A stretch of DNA of 64,000 nucleotides, taken from contig NC_089589.1 of NCBI RefSeq assembly GCF_019320115.1, positions 21,538,580-21,602,579 of the forward strand, written 5' to 3'. Position numbers and translations under genes: made by a program. Below are positions 56,500 through 64,000 of this stretch, piece by piece. Position 1 is the first letter of the stretch. Each line of letters opens with the position of its first letter. This stretch comes from Miscanthus floridulus. Lineage: Eukaryota > Streptophyta > Magnoliopsida > Poales > Poaceae. Below the pieces are notes generated by a model. It worked only from the letters and a program-made list of their open reading frames with translations. It was not told the DNA's origin and ran no database searches.

Positions 56500-57567
56500 G
56501 GTCCTCTCAGCGGAAGAAGCACCTCTATCTGGCGTTGGATGACTGGAACGGCGGGTATAGCATCCACAAGCTTGACGCCGACTGACATCCTAGATCAAGA
56601 TTCAGGAGGAGGAGAGGACGAGCTCCCCGAGTCGGCTTGCTCTTCAGATAGCGTCGCCGTCGCGCGGCCCCGTGGCCTTTGCCGCTGTGGGCACCATCAT
56701 ATTTGCCTCCACCAACCGGGGAAGGCGCGGCGACCGCGCACCGCCAACCTTGGTCTACAACACCAAGACTGCCGCCATCACGACCGGCCCGAGCGTTCCG
56801 GACTGGATCCATGACTTGGGCGATGCCATGGCTGTCGGCGAAACGCTGTATGCGCTAACAACTGTTCCCTTCCATATGTCATCCTCCTTGCAGGTGCAGG
56901 CTCTGTCGTGGGTGCCGCCGACAGTCATTCTGTACCGTCAGGCATAGGATCCAACCATGGAGTGGTGCTGGAAGACGGTGCCCTCGCCGCTGCCGCCCCC
57001 GTTCAATGGAATAGACATAATCGCCTACGCGGTGCACCCGGATGGGCGCACCATCTTCATATCCACAGGCATCACGCATCAGTACCCACACCTTGGACAC
57101 CAGCAACGGTATGTGGAAGGAGCTTGGCGATTGGGTATTGCCCTTCAGAGGCCAAGCCTTCTTTGACAGCGGTCTGGTGGACGCATTGGGCTGGGCTTCA
57201 TCGCCAATACGACGGATGGGTTTGCTGCTGCCCAGCCACCTCCCTCAGCGCTAGCACCACACGGCAGCCGGAGTGCACGATGCTCATGGAGAATCTGGTT
57301 CAGCGAAACGAGGAGGACCCGAAGAACTGGCACTGTTTGAGAGGTAAGGTCACTTCTCTTACCTACATGGGCGACAGCAGATTCGCCTTCTTTGAGAATG
57401 TCCTGTGCAGTGACGATTTCAATGACGGTTCTGTGATCCATATCACTTTGTTTGGCCTCAAGTATAATCACAAAGGACAGCTAAAGACCAAAGCTCACCG
57501 TGCCACTAGATCATATGCAGTCTCCAAGAATACCCCCATGTTCTCTCATGCAGCATTTTGGATGTAA
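56500..57567 (+). pseudogene. DUF1668-like grass gene, multiply frameshifted
   Basis: Coding blocks follow one another in different frames. YLALDDWNGGYSIHKLDAD is near 56525-56583; a Gly/Asp-rich linker follows. 56672-56947 holds PPTLVYNTKTAAITTGPSVP and MAVGETLYALT. The same frame, after a TAG at 56945-56947, has FNGIDIIAYAVHPDGRTIFI. Another frame gives WKELGDWVLPFRGQAFFDSG, and the last frame gives TSLTYMGDSRFAFFENVLC, then the end RSYAVSKNTPMFSHAAFWM. The order and motifs match a grass-specific family of kelch-like proteins of unknown function that I recall as DUF1668. At least four frameshifts and one stop make it a pseudogene. No intron is needed within the block. Confidence 0.65.
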
Positions 57568-57654
57568 TTGGGGCTTACACTGTTCGTTTGTTCTCTTCCA
57601 GAACGCTTGTTTGAGTAATATTTATTCATAAATTAAATGTAAATAAATGAAGCA

Positions 57655-57754
57655 GGCCCCGTTTAGATCCTTGGAATTGAATTCGTTTTTAATAATAAGA
57701 ATTTAGACACATATTAATTAAGCTAATATTGAGCAAATAAGGATCCTAACGGCC
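57655..57754. mobile_element. MITE, about 100 bp
   Basis: Ends ggccccgtttagatcctt and, inverted on the right, ggccgttaggatcctt. The interior is AT-rich. No clear target duplication, so the superfamily is open. Confidence 0.45.
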
Positions 57755-57767
57755 ACTTAGGTAATTC

Positions 57768-58660
57768 AAAGCGAATCTCACATGCAAAACGATTGGAGAC
57801 ACAACTCAGTGGACTTATTTGCTCGGTTGACTTCTGTTTGGCACTTCTACACGTGCTCTAATTATCCATTTAGTATAACAATGTTAGACTTGGGTATTTG
57901 GGCATCTCGCTGGATTTTATTCGTAGCAGCTATTTGCAGACTGCATATATCTTATATGCATATAGACTGATAATTTCTTTTTTGTTCACTAAGTTTCAAG
58001 AGACATTGATTCTCCTTACGCTTGGCAAATCATAGTAAGACTGCATAGTCAATCCATCGATTGGTGCTGTGTTGAGGTCGCTGGCCCATACCATATCCAT
58101 ATTGGTGTTCGTTTTGTGCTACACCCAAGTTCTATTCCTCCAGTATGACAGGCACCTTCAAGAAATTAGGCCTCCCCCGGAAAACTTGGACCATGGGCTA
58201 ACTTTGTGGTGATATTGGCTATTGGGGATCTTTTAGGTTCACACACTTTTCCCTGGAGAATCATTGATGATGAGCTCAATAATTTCCATTCCATTTTTTT
58301 GCAATTACATTCGCAATGGATCTTCGATAGCTTTCTGGTTTGATCACTGTGCTGGCTCCAGTTAGGGACCGCTAGCCACGTCTCATCATGCCCACATATT
58401 CATATGCCGCTTGACACTTTCAGGTAGGAGTAAAGCTGTTTGTCCTTGGTAGATTGTCACTTCCTCTTTATCTGATAGATGATAGATTACTATCAACGAA
58501 CTAATGACTTTCAAAATTTACATTATCCCACAAGGGCTACATTCTGCAATTTCATCCCTATACTCATGCAACCAAGTCTGTCTATCGATAACTTACACAA
58601 CTTGCTGTTTCATCTGGTTATGAAAGCGAGCTAATTGTTCTCGTTATCTTTTCTACAACC
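57768..58660. other. No supported gene
   Basis: AT-rich, with short ORFs only. Confidence 0.5.
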
Positions 58661-58689
58661 TGATCCATGACATGTACCACTGCACACGT

Positions 58690-59040
58690 AGCCTTGCAAG
58701 TGGCTCGAATGGGTGGATCCGGAGCTGCCAGAATGGCCAAGAAGGATCCCAAAGGATGTGGAAAACAAAGGCCAATACGTTGTGAAGATGACTCACACTT
58801 GCGAGGTGGAACGATAGATGAGGGAGGAGCAAGAGCGTTGCGTGAGGATGGACCAAATCCGTTTGAAGGACAAGGAGGATGTGCTTGCTAGGAGGCGAGA
58901 GCAGTTAAGTTTGTGTGAAGCAGTCATCAAACGTAAGAAAAAAGAGCGTGAAGCTCGTGAGGCAGCTCTCAAGAACAAGAAGGATGCAGTGGAACCATCT
59001 TCAGGGTGCGATAGAAAGGGGAAACAACAACGCTACACCT
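58690..59040 (+). pseudogene. Charged coiled-coil protein fragment
   Basis: One frame reads WLEWVDPELPEWPRRIPKDV and then GQYVVKMTHTCEVER, meets a TAG at about 58815, and continues as MREEQERCVRMDQIRLKDKE and AVIKRKKKEREAREAALKNK. The WPEWPRR-type start followed by a Lys/Glu-rich coiled coil resembles C-terminal parts of grass transposon-associated proteins, but I cannot name the family. The N-terminal part is missing or lost. Confidence 0.35.
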
Positions 59041-59078
59041 AGAAGAAAAATGTAATCGACCCAGCAAGTTATATTTCC

Positions 59079-59234
59079 TAAGGCATGTTAGGACGAGTGG
59101 TGGAGCTATGAACATTAGAAGTATAGAGTTCCACACATGCCATTGCAAGTTGTGCTCTATTTATTTTCTCTAAGGCATGTTAGGATTACTGGTGGGACTA
59201 TTTAGCTTCAAGTACCTAGAGTTCCACACATGCT
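59079..59234. repeat. Diverged direct duplication, spacing 91 bp
   Basis: ctaaggcatgttagga ... tagagttccacacatgc occurs from 59079 and from 59170. Confidence 0.75.
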
Positions 59235-59449
59235 ATATATTGTTCCATGTACTATCCATGTAGCTCCGGGCTAACCAAACATGTGTGTTGCTTCAAATGT
59301 TTCCAAGTGTTCCTATCAAGTGTATGCACCTTTTTCATGTTACTGCTTTCAACAAAGTAGAACTTTAGTTTCCGTACAACGTTCTTGTGTTTCATCTTTA
59401 ATCAAAATTGTGGATTAGGATGTGGTGCTACAAATTTTACTTTCAGGAC

Positions 59450-59700
59450 CAACACACTCGGTGCCAAGGCCTTTGGCACCGAGCTTGGCGCCACAGCACA
59501 CGGCGCCGACCTCCGAGCCAAGGTCTATGGTGCCAAGCTCGGAGCCATGGATCTCAGTGCTGACCTCGTCGATGAGGCGGCGCGATATCATTGCCACGCT
59601 AGCAGCCACGCTGAAATGGGCCTAGGACCTTGGCGCCAAAGCCTACGCTGCGGAGACGTGTTAGTTCGGTGCCAGTGGTCACGGCGCCGAGCACAGGGTT
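59450..59700. repeat. Degenerate GGCGCC/GGTGCC-centred repeats
   Basis: Short units around ttggcgcc, cggcgccgacc and ggtgccaagctcgg repeat every 20-27 bases. The plus frame shows a loose Gly-Ala unit (LGAKAFG, LGATAHG, VYGAKLGA). No function is assigned. Confidence 0.5.
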
Positions 59701-59744
59701 CATGAGACAAAAGGAAACTTCCAGGGTCTATTTGTGAATATTTT

Positions 59745-60420
59745 TCAAAAAAGGGCGAAAAAATAAAAAATTATGTCTAGTAGCAGCAAAGCATTGCTAA
59801 AGTGCCATAGCCACACTCTGACATACCTCTCTAGTACCTCTTCAGGGCTCCTATGTGGGCAGGCATTGAAGTTGGTTGTGATCCAACCAGCCGGAACTCC
59901 CGTGGTTCTCTGCAATTTCAACGACATGGAAGTATTAGCCATTTATTTAGTGGTGCACCTAACAGGCTGATTACCTAAACAGTTATTAAGTTACTTACTT
60001 GGACCTCACCATGTCAGCAGCGTCTAGGGGCCTGATACCCACCACCTGCTCCACCATGTTCTTTCAATCGTCGTGGTCGAAGATCCTCGTGACCGTGGCC
60101 CCCTCCAAAGGAAGCCCCAAAGGAACTAAAAGGGCCATGTCCTGTAGCGCGGATAGTCATCTCACCATAGGGGAGGTGGAAACCGTGGGTCTCTTGATAC
60201 TATCTATCGATCGCAGTGGTGATAAGAGGACCATCCATGTCAGGTAGGCCATCATTGACAACATGGGCTAGCTCGAGAATGCCGGCAGGTCGTATATATG
60301 ACATGTACCTCTCGTCCCACCGGTGTGGAGTGCGGTCCCGGGGCCTCAAGGGGCCCAACTGTGGGTGTAGATACACATCTATCAGCAAGTGGGCCCAATG
60401 CTTGCTGTCTTAAAACAACT
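59745..60420 (-). pseudogene. Plant mobile domain (PMD-like) relic
   Basis: Minus strand, ORF 60200-60388: HRWDERYMSYIRPAGILELA, then VVNDGLPDMDGPLITTAIDR. The frame runs on toward HGFHLPYGEMTI. Further down (59745-59942) is SPEEVLERYVRVWLWHF. These match, in order, the plant mobile domain family (PF10536, proteins related to MAIN/MAIL1 and transposon-borne copies). The frame is broken between blocks and the C-terminal half is missing. Some copies of this family live in host genes; here the repeat-rich setting suggests a transposon origin (inference). Confidence 0.6.
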
Positions 60421-60439
60421 CAAGCAGTGGGTATACCTG

Positions 60440-61990
60440 GGCGTGCCATCCTATATGACGAAAACAAAAAAACAGTAGAACAATTAGAGTAATAAACAAT
60501 AATAAAGGAACCATGAATATGAAAAAAAAATAACTGCAAAGCTTAATTTACTAGCTGGAAAACACACATACACTCTGCAGTGCTGCCTAACTTATTCTGT
60601 GAAGGAGATATATTGCACTTGTATCCTGATCGAATGTGTTTCATGATATGGAATCATGGACATTACGCTAAAGTAAATTATTGAGGTTACTATATTACTG
60701 TGAGACCATTTCCTTGTCCATGAACTATATAACTGTACACACAATAAGGTTTTAATTAAAATATACTATTCAATAATTTGTGGATCATCTTTCTCCAATA
60801 CAAGCCCAACAAGGAGCCCACAAACATCTAGGGTTTTCACCCCTCTACTATAAATACCCTTCCTTCAATAGAATATTCATACATATTCCCCATTCCCCAT
60901 TTTCTTCTTCTACTCCCCATATCTTTTCTGTTGGAAGAAATAGATCTACAAGATAAAGGTGGAATTTCAATCCACAGGGAAACACCATAGGTGAGAACTC
61001 ATACATCCAAGATGCATCAGCTTGACTTTCCAATTGCTCACATTGTCCCATCTTGTATCTAGTTCAGGGCAACAACTAGATCAGTTTTCTTGAAATACAT
61101 TCTATTTTGTTTCTGTTGGCAATAATCGATCTGCACAAAAGTTTATCTCCATCACCAACCATGCTTAAGGGCATAATATTTGGATGTTTTCTTGATCTAA
61201 GCAGACCTAAGCTAGATTCTTTGAATGTCACAAGTGTTTGACCACTATCACTAGGTCATTCTGGATGGCCTTATCTTGAGGCTTATGTTTCAGAAGGATG
61301 GCTGGGGACGACATTGGGCTGTGTATGGAGGTAATCATGTTAGGGAAGTGATGGCTGGAGGGGTCGAAGTGGGGGGCGACTAGCAGAAGCATGTGGAAGC
61401 AAGGTAAGGTAACTACCAAGCAGATAATTGTGTGTGTGGCCCATCAGAGTTGGATTCAAAGAAAAGCCAAGGCTGGAGGGGGTTACAATCATTGATTATG
61501 TTTACACGTATGGGTTGTACAAACTTTACGCATCACTTTCATTCTTGCTACTTTTTCTTACAAATAGAATTCTGGATTTTGAACTTAAATACTTCATTAT
61601 TATTTCATTACATATGAGAATGTGTCTCATACATATTCCCACAGTGACTGCGTCATCCACTCGTCCTGCAGCATGGGCAAGCCAGCTCACTTCCTCGTCC
61701 AGCTACTCACCCATCCAAACCATAGTAGCGCCAGTCATGGCTTTCCTTGCATACCAACTTCACCTAGTCGATGTCAGTTGATGATACTATGGCAAGCAAC
61801 CCGTCCTCCCTGCCCCCGGTGCTGGCGTTGACGACGTCCATGGCGGGTGTGCACGAGTCACCCGGACACCTCTTCGTACATGTGATTTCTGGTTCGATCT
61901 CTTCGTTTCTCTCGATTTTATGTGACGATTTTCTGTTTCTGCACGATGCCACATCAGGTTGGAGTCAGGAGGAGAGGAACTAGGCGAATC
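60440..61990. other. No supported gene
   Basis: AT-rich DNA with short ORFs. The stretch 60840-61050 (tctactataaataccc, then a C/T-rich leader) looks like a possible promoter with TATAAATA at about 60849, but no coding region follows clearly. Confidence 0.4.
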
Positions 61991-61999
61991 TAGTCTAGG

Positions 62000-62340
62000 A
62001 CACTATCAGTGAGATCAGGTGAGAAGCTGCTCGCCATCGATGCGACGGAGTACATCTGCCTAAGAGCGGTTTGCAAGCCATGGGGAAGCTCCACTGCTAA
62101 TCGTCCAACCAGGGAACCAGTGTTTCTTTCCCACGGAACTAGGTGATGCTTCACAAGCATGAGGACTGACGACGATGAGGCGCCTGCAGACCTAGTGGCG
62201 CCCTGTTGCCACCGCTTCGTTGGATCGAGCTGACGTCATTTGAGGAGTATGACAATTTCCTCGCCGACACTGAGGGGCTCTTGCTTTTCTACTGTGAGCG
62301 CAATCTCACCGCCCAGGCATAGGAATGTGATTCTATGCGC
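62000..62340 (+). pseudogene. F-box-like protein fragment
   Basis: One frame reads GEKLLAIDATEYICLRAVCK, continuing PWGSSTANRP, which fits the end of an F-box as found in grass DUF295/DUF1618-type F-box proteins (LRAVCKxWRSSTA). About 130 bases on, another frame has TSFEEYDNFLADTEGLLLFY, matching the body of such proteins. Stops in between show it is broken. In such proteins the F-box binds SKP1 in ubiquitin ligases; this copy is not functional. Confidence 0.45.
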
Positions 62341-62344
62341 CAAG

Positions 62345-64000
62345 CCTGGTGATGGCCACTAGCGAACCGTCGATGCTAGCGTTGTGGAGGTGGAGGACTG
62401 TGGCATGCATCATGAGGAGAAACCAGATCTGTTGGGAGTTGGTGTGGTGGGAGAGGGAGTGGGAGTGTCACCGGGACTTGTAGTGGGAGACCGGGCAGTG
62501 TTGAGTAGAAGACAATGAGATCGAAAATTAAATAGACTGAAGTAAATATAGATGACCATGCATCTTTAGTCTCATTTGAAAAATCAAATTAGAGACAATG
62601 AAATATTTTCCCCGAACTAATTAGAGACAACGAGACTGAAATGAATGAGGCCCAAGAAAATATAGAAGACAATGCAGCTTTGATCTCATGAAAAGGAAAA
62701 AAAAAAGAAAATATAGAAAACAACAAGGTTCGACAGCTGGCTCTAAGACAGTTCTTCAAACTCATTATATATTTAGAAGACAATGAGACTGAAGAAAATA
62801 AAATTGGAGTGCTCTTTCGATACCCATAAAATTTAAAATTCTGCTTCTAAATGATATATTTGTAGAATGATTAAGTTTCAAATGCTCTGCATTTATAAAA
62901 TATATCATGTGCTTACCAGCTATCTAATTTCTTTCAATCTCTGCAGTGTTGAGTCCATCCAGTTTCGTTTGTTGCGTGCCCCAAACTGACGGAAGGATTC
63001 TCTACAAGACACATCATTTTAATGGAGCAACAAGCTGATTATGCTACTACTGCCGTCCCTACTTCATTTACCCCTACAGTTACGTTACCATGCCATCAAG
63101 CCTTTTTCCATTCATGTTCCAGACTCGGTTGATCTCAGAGGAGATAGAAAAATTATTGTTTGCGCCCTTGCTGCTCCTGGCAATCTGACAGTTGTGAAGC
63201 CTAATACACAATTATAGAGCCTAATACTATTAGAGGAAAGATTCATCATGAGGAGCCAGTTCAAATAAAAATTAGAAAGGGAATCTCCAGGATCATGAAT
63301 TAGGTCAGCTGAAGCAGTAATCAATGGAAACAACGTGCAAAAAATGAAAGTGAGCAGCCATCCCCTAGGTAATGTGTGTGTGTGGGGGGGGGGGGGGGGG
63401 GTGTTTGAATGTCCTATTAGTGTTGTTCTAGGGATTTGCATTACTTCTATTACAAATGTGTGTTCCAGGGATTTGCCACTGGGTTGGAAGGGGATGATCT
63501 TCTGGTAGCAAGGTCTGTGCGCCCTAGTCGGGCAGCTGCTGCTGCCAGAATGGAAATGGTCAACACAAGCATACTTGGGCGGTCCACTCAAGGGGCTGCT
63601 GCATTTGCAATTGAAGCAGGAGCTCCTAGGGCTCCGCTTTGTGAAGGCGATACAAATTAGGCAGCAACACAACATTGTGATGCCTGGATCAGCAAACCAC
63701 AGACAAGGGGCAGCTAGGACAGATGTGGATAGTCTGGTCTGGACAATCCAGTTCCTGCAATGACAACTGTCAGGCAGACGATTGTAGAGATAGTCACGAT
63801 AATAATTTATATCAGATGATCTTTCTTGCCTAGCATTTGTTGCGTAGAAGTGTGGCATCTTTCAGTGTCTTCCTCTTTATATGTTCATGGTTTGGCATCC
63901 TTCTCCAGTGTCGCTAGCCTGGGTTGTGCGTGCCCGGCCACGCCGCCCTCCAGGGGGTCCACGAGGATGGTCAAAGACGGCTCAACTCAGCCGTGACGCA
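62345..64000. other. No supported gene; poly-G tract and gacaatgagact repeats
   Basis: 62500-62790 has loosely repeated agacaatgagactgaa motifs. A run of about 18 G lies at about 63384-63401. The 248-residue minus-strand ORF 63112-63858 crosses the poly-G tract (as Pro) and has no recognised domain. Confidence 0.4.

Noticed and set aside
63112..63858. 248-aa minus-strand ORF near the right edge
   Set aside because: No recognisable domain, crosses a poly-G tract and short repeats, and the opposite strand is equally open in places; treated as chance.

Overview
This window is plant nuclear DNA, almost certainly from a grass (Poaceae). The evidence is the set of transposon families: Tekay/Del-like Ty3/gypsy chromoviruses, a CACTA element with TTTAGTCCCGG subterminal repeats, a Ty1/copia element, an L1 LINE and a hAT element. 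There are also relics of grass-typical gene families (DUF1668-like, DUF4220-like, plant mobile domain, F-box). I see no intact ordinary host gene. The only long intact reading frames belong to one young retrotransposon. The species cannot be told from the sequence alone.

Layout. 1-8814: a decayed Ty3/gypsy element on the minus strand (element G1); its left LTR is cut by the window edge. 8815-11600: no supported gene. 11605-15162: a 70-bp direct repeat flanks a segment with a very acidic ORF and a decayed CACTA transposase relic, which ends in a TAGTG terminus. 16131-18960: a 5'-truncated L1 LINE, minus strand. 19127-24640: a complete but mutated Ty1/copia element, minus strand, with perfect 5-bp target duplications. 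24800-25520: a DUF4220-like pseudogene. 25900-28137: duplicated AT-rich DNA ending in a Helitron-like 3' end.

The centre (28633 to about 54290) is a three-level nest. The LTR of a third gypsy chromovirus (G3, plus strand) is split by a 21-kb CACTA element (30856-51954). The CACTA element carries a multi-exon gene (Transposase_24, DUF8039 and Ulp1-like protease parts, minus strand), and that gene is in turn split by a young, apparently intact gypsy chromovirus (G2, 31520-44504). G2 has a 1502-residue gag-pol ORF, near-identical 3.6-kb LTRs and an extra 192-residue ORF ahead of gag.

Right side. 54772-55317: a hAT element with a perfect 8-bp TSD. 56500-57567: a frameshifted DUF1668-like pseudogene. 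57655-57754: a MITE. 58690-60420: pieces of a coiled-coil protein and of a plant-mobile-domain protein. 62000-62340: an F-box-like relic. The rest shows no supported gene.

The most notable signals are: (a) the pre-gag coiled-coil ORF, which has a recognisable decayed counterpart in G1; (b) a GAGTAC...GTACTC palindrome at a similar place in the LTRs of all three gypsy families; (c) the young intact G2 inside the CACTA gene; (d) loss of the Cys expected at the Ulp1-like active site in the CACTA protein; (e) a repeat-expanded linker in the copia polyprotein. All calls come from reading the sequence; no database search was run.
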